Assembly: GCA_015179045.1 (NCBI GenBank)
Contig: WHUZ01000047.1
Span: 124,001 to 188,000, forward strand
Direction of reading: 5' to 3'
Source of the DNA: Kalaharituber pfeilii
Lineage: Eukaryota > Ascomycota > Pezizomycetes > Pezizales > Pezizaceae
Length of the DNA stretch: 64,000 bases
The stretch's first letter is position 1; each line of letters opens with the position of its first letter. The notes below the pieces were generated by a model. The model saw only the letters and a list, made by a program, of their open reading frames with translations. It was not told where the DNA came from and did not search any database. The position numbers were made by a program, and so were the translations under genes. This document shows, piece by piece, positions 33,715-44,864 of the stretch.

Positions 33715-35261
33715 CCTGGATAATCGCATCATCTGGGATTGTATTTTATTGCCATGGTGTGCTCCAAGGGGGTGGCCACATTCAATGTCTCCACATTTTC
33801 GACTATTTAGTGTGGAGATAAACTCCTCGCAGGAGCAATCTCTTGCAACACACGACATAGAAGAAACTGATGATGTTTGATATATGAATATGAAAATAGG
33901 AGTTACTGTAACGTCGGCGGGGGTCTTGGGCGGAGGTCTTGCCAAGGGGTACGGTCAGCTTGGGTATCGGCGGCGGTTCAGCGGCTAGGGGTCATGGACT
34001 ATGGTAATGGCAGCGGCGGAGGAGTATGAGAAACCAGGCGGGTCTATTAATCAACAAGACAACGGACAAGGAGAAGAAGAGCTATCTACAGAGGCGGACC
34101 TGGGGCCCTTATATGCTTGGGAATTGACATAGAAAAGGAATACAGGACTATAACAATGTGAGAAAGAGAATCCGAAATGCAAGAGCGGCAATAGTAGTGC
34201 TAATATTGGAAGGCATATCAATGAGCCTAATCAACTGGACCGGGACGGCTCGTCAGGCCTTTCCGAGTCGGCTATTAGTAAGGTCTCACTTCTGACTTGG
34301 CACGTCGGCTCGGTTTGACTTGTCGGCTGCAGAAAAGGGCGATACTGATGCGTGCGTAGGTGGCTGTGACAGTTACGATAAAAATATATTGTACAGAAAA
34401 AATTTCTTTTATTCCCCTTTTTTTTTCCTTTAGAATTAAGTATAGCTTTATTATATTTTTAAACAATTTTTTAGGCCTGTGCTCTTAATAAATATTTGGC
34501 TTAGTAATATGTCTTTTAGACTAGATACAAGAACAGGCTCGTGCAATAGCATGTTCGCATGTCCATTATCAGACCTCCAGCCGTATTGCGCAGCAGTTAA
34601 TGGTGGTTAATGGCCTGTGCGGTGGGTTAATGGCTTGCACATAGTCTCGTGCCCAGACGCTAACTGGCGTCTTGTAATTAATATTTTATTCGCTTAGCGA
34701 CGCACAGGAGCCGTCTGGAATCTTTTGTCCCCCGTTTGTTCAGCCAAGACCGCAATGCAACGTTTCGGTCGCAATGTAGTCCGTATGTATGTTTGTAAAC
34801 AGTTGGATTGTGTACAGCAAAACGATTCACTTTTAATATACAGGAAGCCATGTCGGTGGACACAATAGAGAAAGGAGTTCTTGATGATGAAGGAGTGCAA
34901 ATTCTAGAGGTAATAAAACAAATGAAAGCCAAAGGATTTACCTGTTATGTTTATTACCTGATCATTGTAATAACCATTGCACCAAAAGGTAGAACTATTG
35001 GTACCATCCGGTAGTACAGCAAGTATATGTAGGAGTATCCAGACAAGTTGGTCAATGACTTGCTTACGTTTGCAATAGCTACATATACTAGTAGTCAGCT
35101 TCCCTCTGCCACCATCATCATGGCATGCTAAGCTATGATATTACTCCTCCGCAGGCAGAGTACGCCCCGGACTCTCTATATATTAACCCCCACTGGCAGA
35201 TGTAGTGTTCGCATTTGGTATAAGCTGAGTCAGTGTTGAGTTTTATAGCATACATACATAA

Positions 35262-35891
35262 TTGGCTCACATCAGCTCAGTACCAAGTAGTAGTTGTATA
35301 TTACACATTGACTCTGTCATGCCGTATATACAACTCATACCAGCTCGCTCAACAGCCGAGCTAAGTACGTTTGCTGCACTGCATCAATTTCACAAACATC
35401 TGTCCTCAGTATATAGTTTTGGTGCAAATTCTTTTGGTGATGAATCTGTATTTCTGAGTGATGATGATATTAACCGTATATCAAGGTGTTGTACAGATGT
35501 GTTTGACCTTGCTTCTTTACAAAAAGTACTCACAGGAAAGCGGAAAATTCTTTATTCACCTTTAGGGATGCATATTGATGCTCTACTAACCCTACTCAAA
35601 CATGTTCTAGCAAATATCACTGTGGCCGCAAAGCCTACCCGAGGACCGTGGGTAGGAGTCTTAGAGGTTGCGGAAACTTCAAAGCAGTTTCCGCAGCTAC
35701 CGGAAACCACAAAGCAGTTTCCGCAGCTACCGGAAACCTCAGTGCAGTTTCCGCAACCACCGGAAACACAATTGACATTTCCGCAACCACCGGAAATGCA
35801 ATTGACGTTTCCACAACCACCAGAAACACAATTGACGTTTCCGCAACCACTGGAAACACAATTGACGTTTCTGAGGCGAGTGCGTATATAA
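35262..35891 (+). CDS. hypothetical protein with C-terminal decapeptide repeats, inside TIR element
   Basis: This 209-residue frame (MAHISSVPSSSCILHIDSVM at the start) has a mixed helical-looking first two thirds (FAALHQFHKHLSSVYSFGAN; HIDALLTLLKHVLANITVAA). The tail is about six decapeptides (FPQPPETQLT) encoded by the 30-bp minisatellite. The start is uncertain: a second Met at 35319 is equally possible. I recognise no family. Its position inside a TIR element suggests either a captured gene or part of an element-encoded protein. Confidence 0.45.
   Translation: MAHISSVPSSSCILHIDSVMPYIQLIPARSTAELSTFAALHQFHKHLSSVYSFGANSFGDESVFLSDDDINRISRCCTDVFDLASLQKVLTGKRKILYSPLGMHIDALLTLLKHVLANITVAAKPTRGPWVGVLEVAETSKQFPQLPETTKQFPQLPETSVQFPQPPETQLTFPQPPEMQLTFPQPPETQLTFPQPLETQLTFLRRVRI
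35668..35870. repeat. 30-bp minisatellite with palindromic core
   Basis: About 6.5 copies of a 30-bp unit containing TTTCCGCAACCACCGGAAA, an imperfect palindrome in every unit. The period is a multiple of three, so the reading frame is kept on the plus strand; the other frames are also open. Confidence 0.9.
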
Positions 35892-37177
35892 ATACCATAC
35901 AAGCTTACTAAGCAGAATAGGGTCTGGGCACGAGACTACCCTTGGTTCAAAAAAAGTTATAGAGTCTAAACAATTTTATGGTTAGTCAGCGGTCTGGTGT
36001 AATCGCAACCGTTATGCATAAACACTCAGCAGCTCGGCTGTGAAGTGAGTAAGCAAAATACAAGGTTACGAGAACAAGGTGCATCAAAAGAATCGTCGGT
36101 CGCTTAATTCTGAATTCAATATATGTGCAATCTCGAGACTATGACAGTTCCTTTCAAAGCTTCCTTCAACAGAGACAGTTCCTTGCAACCAGACTAACAG
36201 TTCCTTTGACATCACAGTTTCTTTGCTGCGTACCTTTGTTGCTTTATCCTTGCTTCTATTCTTTCATCCTTTTGTCCTTGTTTCTTTGTCTATAACCTTG
36301 CCTCCTTTTTTTTTTTTGATCCTTTTATCCTTGTTCCTTTGTTCGCATATTTCATTATTCTCAATAGTGAGAGTATGGTGATTTGATCACGTGATATTGG
36401 CATTGCTACTAGGTAGTTGATTTTAACTTTCTGTACTACCTAGGTAATATCCTGACATCGGTTTTGCATGATCGGACGGCAACGGTACATAGTGCCTTTT
36501 TCGGTGGGATTTCACTGACCTAACCCGAATAATTACTAGTAAGTGTAAGTTGGGGCCACTGTAATGGCAACGCCGAATATACGGGCGTGGCCTATTTGTA
36601 AAAGCGCCATTGTGGGGCTGTTGGAGGGGAGCTGGGACGGTGCGGTGGTGTGGCAGTGGGGAGGCTGTCTGGCATCTATAATAAGATGGATGCTCCAATA
36701 GCCAAGGTCTAGTTGTAAAGTACCTAGAGTAATCGACTAGAGTACTATCATAACCGGACAAACCGAGACTTTCTGTCCCACAACTTCATAAGATACATCC
36801 GTCGTTGAAGCCATGGAAGAATGGGACGTTGACAAAAATATATGTATGTAAATCTATTTCCATCGTTAATAGTTAGAAATTCGAACCTCATCTGTTGTGC
36901 GGGACTTGAGATAGAATGCCAGCACTGATTGTGACTACCAGAGGGCCGTGAGCAAGGGTACGCATGCAAACAATGCAATGGCAATTGGCGATTCGAGACT
37001 ACGATTGCGGCTGAAGCAGGGCTGTGGGCATATGCCACCCACCTCAATTGCCAGTATCCAACTGAGATATATTATCATAGTAGTGGACTCCACTATCGTA
37101 ACGTCCCCTCCAACAGCAAATTAACCAGCATAAACCGCTCCTTCTACAGCAAACCAACAAAAGCAGAAACAATCAGT

Positions 37178-40100
37178 ATGAGTGGACAAAAGCAAAGGAA
37201 GTCATTCCGCAACAAGCTGGGCCAGCTTTTCAGTCCGAAAGCGAGTTCCTCAGCGCAAGGAGGGGCTTCGGCTCATGGCCCCTCGAGCAATCAACCGGCG
37301 ACGAGACCAAGATTCTTTTCTCGGTGGCGTCCCAACAGCTCGACTTCTTCCGTTTCAAACGCGGCTTCACCTACAGTAACTGCTGCTGCACCGGCATCCT
37401 CGGCACCCTCCGGAGGTTCCCCAAGGACTGGAGCTGCGGCTCTGACAGTACCTGCAGCCGCACCGACACCCACGGCACCCACGCTATCCGAGCCACCCAC
37501 TGCATCCCAACCACCCCAGGCACTCACTTCACCCTCGGCAGCTAGTACCGGAGATGCAACTCCGACTGTACCTGCTGCCACATCGACGCCCCCGACACTC
37601 TCCGGAGGTGATGCAAGTGCCGAACCTGCAGTTCCGACCAATTCTCAATCACTAATATGGGAAAGGTCGGTGAATATAGCCGAGAAAAAGCTGTTAGAAA
37701 AAGGATTACCATCTCTCAACCGCAGCGGACAATGGCAATCGGCAAGCAACATTGTTCAGTTGACTATAGGAGATTTACAGGCCAGAGTGGATGGGCAGCA
37801 GAATGATAAATCTGGCGCTATGTCACAGCGGTGGCAAAAAATCTTGAAAACAGTCGACCAGTATGCACGGATTGTGGATATTGCAATACAGCATAGTCCG
37901 GAGGTTATATCCCTGGTTTGGGCTGGTGTAAGGGGGATATTGCAGGTCCGTCATGTTGGAGCATTATTCTTTTTTTACAGCAGCTGACTGACCACTGATA
38001 GATTACTTTGAATCATATGGAAACTATGGAGAGTCTTGTACAGTTTACTGCCACTATCGCTGAAAAGATGGCAATATGCGATTTTTATGCTAGAGTGTAT
38101 GCGGAAACATCATCGGAGGTTACTTTGTCATCCCGTGCAGAACCAAACCTTCAAGAAAAATTGAATTCTGCCTTGCCTGAGCTTTACGCTGCTGTTCTGG
38201 TTTTCTCCGTGAAGGCACGCCAGTATTTTGACCCTTTGACCAGTGGGGCCACAAAAGTAGCAGGCATGTTGAAGCCCTTTGCTCTCGAGTTTCAGCCATT
38301 TATCGACGATATCTCTGAGAAGGAGAGTTTTGTACGGGAGTGTGCAGATATGGCTACTATGAATAGGATTATGGGCCACTCTGAAGCACTTAGACGGATA
38401 CAAGAGCTTCTCAAGGGCATTGAATCAGACTTGGGGCATTTAACCAAGCTAAACGAGATGAGCGAAAATATTACAAAGGCAGAACTTGACAGGATCAGGA
38501 AACTGCTGAAGATGCTGACCTCACTGAAGTCCCCGAAAAAACATCAGGAAGTGCAGACTCGTCGGACTCCTGGCACAGGCACCTGGCTCTTGCAACATGA
38601 CCGTTTCCGTCAGTGGCGTGATAGCACCATACAAGATATGAATAACCGTATTCTATACTGTTATGGTGGCCCTGGTGTCGGGAAGACAATGATAACGTAT
38701 GTTCATCCATACTAAAATGGATATAGAAGACACTGCTAATGCTGCTTCGCATATATGTAGTTCCATTGTGATTGATCATCTTATATCCCAAGGTCGTCAA
38801 CAAGATACATTAGGCATTGCTTATGTATATTGTGACTATCAAGAGCATGCGAAGCAAACCGTAGTCAACATTCTGGGGAGCCTCCTGAAACAGCTTCTAA
38901 ATGCCGTCTCACCAACACCAGATGCAGTTATAAAGATACTGGAATCTATCGAACAGCACGGCAAGAAAGTGGAGCTTAAGGATATTACCAAGATGCTTGA
39001 GATTACTTTATCCAAGTTTGACCGCAGCTTTATCTGCATAGATGCTTTGGATGAGCTAGATCCCCAGATTCAGAAAGAGCTGCTTAAAGTGCTTCGCAGT
39101 GCGTTCAGTACTATGCGCATATTCGTTACTGGAAGACCTCATATACGGCCAGCCATCAACACAATTTTTGGTCTCGATACCCAGCAATACGCAATTGACG
39201 TTATGGCCAATCCGGATGATATCAAAACATACCTTGAGCACGAAATTGCACAGGACACAAACCCAGACGTTATGAATGAACAGCTGAAAGCTGATATTCT
39301 AAGGGCAATCATAGAAAAATCTCAAGGGATGTTCTTGCTTCCAGTTTTACATATCCGCATGATACTCGAGCAACCATCAATAAGAAAGAGGCGGAAGGCA
39401 CTAGAAAAATTGCCAGTGGGCCTTGATGAAGCATTTGAACGCATGATAGATAGAATCAAGTCACTACCGAACGCTGAACTGGCCATGCAAGTACTAATGT
39501 GGCTACATCTAGCCTATCGACCACTAAAGCTCAATGAGCTCAGCCATGCACTTGCAGTGGAGATAGGTGACACTGAATTCAACAAAGACGGTATTTCTTC
39601 AAAGAAAGCATTGCTCGAATGCTGTCTTGGGCTGGTCACCTTGGATGAAGAGACAATGACTGTTCGGTTCGTGCATTTCTCAGTTGAGGGATATTTCAAG
39701 AAACATGCCGACACATACTTCCCTCGAAGATACAGCACTGCAGCAGAAATCTGTTTGACGTACCTTAACTTTGATGAACTAGCTCACCCATGCACCACAA
39801 TTGAAGTTCTTGAGCAACGAATGGAAGACTTTGCCTTCTTAGAATATGCAGGATGTCATTGGGGTCACTATGCACGACATGAGCAGAGCGATGATTCTGT
39901 TAGAGACCTTGCCTTGAAGTTACTAAGATCGACGAGCAAGGAACCCCATTGTGCTTTCCGAGTGTTGCACTATATATCACAGGCAAATTTTTGGAGTTGT
40001 GAATTTACAAAGCTATTCTCAGGCATACATGCAGCTGCTTACTTCGGATTGGAACTATACATACCCCTTGTGGTAAATGGACCTGAGGATTGGAATTTAA

Positions 40101-41924
40101 GAGATGACAATGGTCGGACGCCATTGCTATGGGGGACTATAGAAGGGCATGAGGCTGTTGTGGGGCTGCTTGTTGAGCGGGAGGATGTTAATGCCGATTC
40201 GAAGGACAGTCTTTGGGGCCAGACGCCATTGTCATGGGCAGCTAGGAATGGACATGAGGCCATTGTGCGGCTGCTTGTTGAGCGGGAGGATGTTAATGCC
40301 GAGTCGGAGGACAGTCGTCATGGCCAGACTCCATTGTCATGGGCAGCTGAGAATGGACATGAGGCCATTGTGCGGCTGCTTGTTGAGCGGAAGGATGTTA
40401 ATGCCGATTCGATGAACGGTATTTATGACCTGACGCCGTTGTCACTGGCAGCTGAGAATGGACATGAGGCCATTGTGCGGCTGCTTGTTGAGCGGGAGGA
40501 TGTTAATGCTGATTCGAAGGACATTGATGGCCGGACGCCGTTGTCACGGGCAGCTGGGAAAGGACATGAGGCCATTGTGCGGCTGCTTGTTGAGCGGGAG
40601 GATGTTAATGCCGATTCTAAGGACAGTGATGGCCGGACGCCATTGTCATGTGCAGCTAACCATGGACATGAGGCCATTGTGCGGCTGCTTGTTGAGCGGG
40701 AGGATGTTAATGCCGATTCGAAGGACAGTCTTTGGGGCCAGACGCCATTGTCATGGGCAGCTAGGAATGGACATGAGGCCATTGTGCGGCTGCTTGTTGC
40801 GCGGGAGGATGTTAATGCTGATTCGAAGGACAATGATGGCCGGACGCCGTTGTCATGGGCAGCTAAGAATAGACATCAGGCCATTGTGTGGCTGCTTGTT
40901 GCGCGGGAGGATGTTAATGCTGATTCGAAGGACGCCGTTGTCATGGGCAGCTAAGAAGGGGCATGAGGACATTGTGCAGCTGCTTATTGAGCGGGAGGAT
41001 GTCGATGCTGATTCGAAGGACAATAATGGCCGGACGCCGTTGTCATGGGCAGCTAAGAAGGGGCATGAGGACATTGTGCAGCTGCTTATTGAGCGGGAGG
41101 ATGTCGATGCTGATTCGAAGGACAATAATGGCCGGACGCCGTTGTCATGGGCAGCTAAGAAGGGGCATGAGGACATTGTGCAGCTGCTTATTGAGCGGGA
41201 GGATGTCGATGCTGATTCGAAGGACAATAATGGTCGGACGCCATTGTCATGGGCAGCTAAGAAAGGACATGAGGCCATTGTGTGGCTGCTTGTTGAGCGG
41301 GAGGATGTTAATGCTGATTCGAAGGATAATAATGGCTGGACGCCATTGTCATGGGCAGCTGAGAATATACATAAGGATATTGTGCAGTTTCTTGTTGAGC
41401 GGGAGGATGTTAATGCTGATTCGAAGGATAATAATGGCCGGACGCCATTGTCATGGGCAGCTGAGAATGGACAAGAGGCCATTGTGCGGCTGCTTGTTGC
41501 GCGGGAGGATGTTAATGCTGATTCGAAGGATAATGATGGTCGGACGCCATTGTCATGGGCTGTCGATGCTAATCTAAAGGACATTGATAGCTGGAGTTGG
41601 TCGTCACCGTCAGTGGTAGTTAAGAGAAGACAAGAGGCCATTGTGCGGCTGCTTGTTGAGCGGGAGGATGTCCATGCCGATTCGAAAGACAACGATGGCC
41701 GGACGCCGTTGTCATGGGCAGCTGAGAAAGGACATGAGGCCATTGTGCAGCTGCTTGTCAATCGTGAGGACGTAGACGTCAATACAGTAGACAATACGGG
41801 TTTTCCAGCGGTTGTATGGGCAGCAAGGGAAGGATGGAACCGTATCGTGGACGTACTAATTGCATCCAAACGGTGTGCTCTTTCTCGCTCCGACATAGAA
41901 GCACATCTTCGAGGAAAGGTGTAG
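37178..41924 (+). pseudogene. NACHT-ankyrin STAND/NLR-like gene (NLR-B), frameshifted in the ankyrin array
   Basis: The exons are 37178-37945, 38002-38696 and 38761 onward, with the same two introns as NLR-A. Residues up to the array are intact: Ala/Pro-rich N-terminus, helical pre-NACHT region, Walker A GGPGVGKT, Walker B FICIDALDELD. In the array a 14-bp deletion after 40933 shifts the frame and gives TAA at 40952-40954. The product as it stands is 1218 residues with about eight ankyrin repeats. The remaining nine or so repeats and the conserved end (HLRGKV, stop at 41922-41924) stay open in another frame. Exon 2 differs from NLR-A by about 16 substitutions and a three-residue indel over about 230 residues, so the duplication is not ancient. 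Either a recent pseudogene or a functional short form is possible. Confidence 0.85.
40090..41880 (+). repeat. ankyrin-coding array of 102-bp units (NLR-B)
   Basis: There are about 17 units of 102 bp. Three consecutive units (40934-41035, 41036-41137, 41138-41239) are identical apart from one base. The unit starting near 41570 carries an insertion (SWSWSSPSVVVK). The number and order of units differ from the array at 1560-3740. Confidence 0.9.
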
Positions 41925-42203
41925 TATGCTTACATCGAATATATTCTGGTAATTATAACAAAATCTTCCGCTTACGTCTAGAGTTAGCTAAGCAGACTCA
42001 GTGCAGGATTGCCGGTTTCCGCATCTTCTATGTTTTTTTTGTGTTGGATTTCTTCTTGAGGTTAATTGTTTCCTAGTTGTTATAGGTACTTCAGCATAGT
42101 TTGATTTGATCTGATTTCTATTTGAGAGTAGTAATTAAGCGCGTGGGCGAGTTGGGGTCGAATTGGATTTAGAAACAGTACGTGTAACGAATTTGGGTAA
42201 TAA

Positions 42204-42339
42204 TCTGTATGTCAACACTCGAACGTAACATTTGGCCGCTAGTCGCCAGGTATTCTCGTTGTCTTAACATTATACATAGCCATACACAACTTTGTTGCTA
42301 ACCCTCTACCTCCCATGTCACCTATCACTAGCAAAGTAA
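42204..42339. other. 136-bp insertion specific to copy B
   Basis: Copy A reads GGGTAATAA then GATATGCATAC without a gap (reverse strand near 1130-1150). Copy B has 136 bp between these, ending in a repeated TAA. No TIRs or tail are obvious, so it may be an insertion in B or a deletion in A. Confidence 0.7.
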
Positions 42340-42370
42340 GATATGCATACAACGGCGATCGCAATACTTG

Positions 42371-42560
42371 TTTTTTTTTTTGTTTTTTTTCTATATCATT
42401 ACTCGCATGCCGCCTGTAAGGCTATGGCGAGGTTTCTTACTACATTAAATTTAACTACAATACCCGTTCCCCATCCATCCCCGTCAAGTTCATTCTCTCC
42501 CTGCCCATAACAGCACCTTGGCTATCTCCGCCCCCCCCCCCACTTTTATCTCCCCTCCTC
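42371..42560 (-). mobile_element. 190-bp LINE 3' fragment with perfect 15-bp target duplication
   Basis: The insertion is flanked by CGATCGCAATACTTG at 42356-42370 and 42561-42575. Poly(A) lies on the minus strand at 42371-42390, preceded by the LINE 3' motif GGCATGCGAGTAATGATATA. Copy A has the same site once (1110-1124, reverse strand) with no insertion, so it is an empty site. Confidence 0.93.
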
Positions 42561-43067
42561 CGATCGCAATACTTGAGGATAGGAGGAGGGGAGATACCAA
42601 AATGTGGGTATGAGTATATCCGGTACAAAACATTGTGGATGCGAGGGCAGGAATACTACGCCAAGCAACAGCAACAGCAACAAGCAAAGCTACAGGGAAG
42701 GGGGAGGCATGGAGAGTGCACGTGATTTTGTGAATGTTCCCCATAGACAATGGTTTCTTCATTGGTATATTTACAATGTAAACTTTCTTATCTTGGGCAC
42801 GAGACCATCAAATATGTTATATAGTAATAAATGTTGTATAATTAACTATGTGGATCGTTATTTGATATTCGGAGAACGAGGCCATCCTCTTCAATTCTAT
42901 CTCCATCATCCAGCTCCCGATCGAAGAACAATATCTAATACCCGCGGGCATATCCATCACGCAAATATTTAGTAGCCAAAGTATCCAATATCCATCATGT
43001 CTATACCAATCCTCACCGCCCTGTATCACCAAAACACCATATTCCCCCCTTCTCCCCCTCTCCCACC

Positions 43068-44473
43068 TCATGCTGCCTTCGCCCACCCCCCCTTTTCCGC
43101 CCTTCTCTTCGCCTCCTCCACCAACTCCTCCGGCGGCTCCTGCTTAAACCCATTCGGGTTCCCGTTCACCCACCTCCACAGGTCCGCGCACGCCTGCTGC
43201 AGCGTCCTCTCCGCCTTCCATCCCAACTCCAAGTTCGCCCTCCTCGGCATCGCCGTCAAATCGAGCACGTCGCCCTTCCGCCTCGGGTGGAGCTCATACG
43301 GAAGCTTGCGGCCAACGGCATCGCTGAAGGCCTTGACTATGTCGAACACCGTGCTGCCCTTGCCGGTGCCGAGGTTCCACGCGCGGCAGCCTAGGTCGGG
43401 GTGGGCTTCCAAGTAGTGTAGCGCGGCGAGGTGGCCGGCGGCGAGGTCGAGGATGTGGATGTAGTCTCGAATGGCGGTGCCATCGTGGGAAGCGTAGTCT
43501 ACTATTGAGTCAGCAGAAATATCAAGCAGGTTGCGCTGAATAAAATCAAGCATACCAGTGCCGTATACATGCAGCGTGTCACGACATCCAACGGCAACCT
43601 CTCCAAGGAGAGGAAGCAAGTTATACTTGATGCCGGAAGGACTCTCGCCCATGATACCACTTGGATGTGCTCCGGCGGGATTGAAGTACCTCAAGAGCGC
43701 GCCACTCCATCCCGGATTCGCACTTATATGGTCCTCAATCACTTGTCTCGTCGATATCACATCAGTCCAATACCCCCAGACACTCACGCTAAAGTGGCCC
43801 AGAAAAATAAGAAAAAAGCGAAGGTTTCATAGCGTCCTTACCCATCTCAATCATCATCTTCGTTCGCCCGTAAGGATTTGTCGGCCCTAGAGGACACTCC
43901 TCCGGGATCGGAATCATATTCTCAAACCTCGTTGCATCGCCGTACACCGTCGCCGAGCTGCTAAACACAATCTTGTTCACCCCATACTTCTGCATGCACT
44001 GCAGCAACGTAATGGTGCCCCCAACGTTCACTCTATAATACTCCACCGGGACCTGCGTGCTCTCCCCGACACTCTTGAGGGCCGCAAAGTGAATCACAGC
44101 CTCAATCTCCCCAGCATGCTTCGCAAAGATCGCGTCCAGGCCCCCCGCGTCGGTGACGTCGCATTTGTAGAACACCGGTGCGGGGCAGGTAGGGGTGGGC
44201 GGTCGGAGGAGGTTAATGCGGTCAATCACGTTCGGGAACGAGTTTGTAAGGTTATCGACGACGATGACGGGATGGTTAGCTTCGAGGAGCGCGAGTGTGG
44301 TGAACGAGCCGATGTAGCCTGTACCGCTGAGGGGAGCGAAAAACAGAGTTGCTGTTAGCTATTTACAAACCCCGCCCTCCCCTGCGGCCGACGTAAGAGA
44401 TGAGTTACCCAGTGACGAGCACGGCCTTCTTCCTTCCCGGCGCTGCTACGGGTTGTATTTGGTCTGTAGTCAT
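43068..44473 (-). CDS. GAL10: UDP-glucose 4-epimerase, four exons
   Basis: The exons are 44473-44409, 44326-43842, 43741-43556 and 43498-43068, giving 388 residues. It interconverts UDP-galactose and UDP-glucose in the Leloir pathway and is a cytosolic extended SDR. The NAD-binding motif TGGTGYIG is completed across intron 1. SSATVYGD and the catalytic Tyr/Lys in NPYGRTK follow, then LLRYFNPAGAHPSG, GTAIRDYIHILDLA and the C-terminal DLWRWVNGNPNGF. All introns begin GT; intron 2 appears to end in AAG and intron 3 in TAGTAG. An upstream in-frame ATG at 44620 would add 49 basic residues; I prefer the Met at 44473 because it gives the family's usual length. There is no mutarotase domain, unlike S. 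cerevisiae Gal10. An inverted-repeat element lies about 390 bp upstream. Confidence 0.92.
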
Positions 44474-44864
44474 ATTCGCTGCTGGCGTCCGTGTCTGTGC
44501 CTCTGTCTGTGCTTGTATCTGCGTCTGTTTCCGCCGGAATATACTCTCACGTATCGAGACCCGGAATCGACCCAGTTTGGCGGTTGCAACGTTACGTATA
44601 GTCTGCTTGACTCTTTGCACTTAAAAATTCGACGTCTCAATTCGTTCCCTTTTCTATCAAACAAAAACCCAACTTGACCAAAATAACCCTCCATCGCTCG
44701 TCCTCACCGCATTAGTAAATATAGTCCCGCGCAAGTGCTTACTTAGGGACCAGCTACCTTCCCGTCCCCCTCTAGGGGCCTTCATCATCCCCCTGTTTGC
44801 CCTCTTACCCACCAGTATGACTTTCCTCCATCGAGATAAAAAAAAAAGAAGCTTCTGCCCTGTA

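Larger units (their letters stand above)
34644..35936. mobile_element. 1.29-kb TIR element with TA target duplication, bordering copy B
   Basis: The ends GTCTCGTGCCCAGAC (34644-34658) and its exact inverse (35922-35936) are each flanked by TA. The TIR resembles that of the element at 7724-9914 (GTCTCATGCCAAGAC). The left end also has an internal hairpin (AGACGC pairs with GCGTCT). It holds one 209-residue frame and a 30-bp minisatellite but no recognisable transposase. NLR-locus homology stops exactly at its right TA. Confidence 0.72.
35939..42665. repeat. inverted segmental duplication, copy B (carries NLR-B)
   Basis: This is the reverse-orientation match to 1030-10072. It is colinear through the 5' flank, gene and 3' flank, except for copy-specific insertions: 42204-42339 (136 bp) and 42371-42560 (LINE tail) here, and the TIR element in copy A. 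The outer boundary near 42665 lies in a CAACAG run; the equivalent place in copy A is a CCG run. Confidence 0.88.

Noticed and set aside
40853..41896. 347-residue minus-strand frame inside NLR-B
   Set aside because: Same cause: the repeat unit read backwards. It has no start context or family resemblance.
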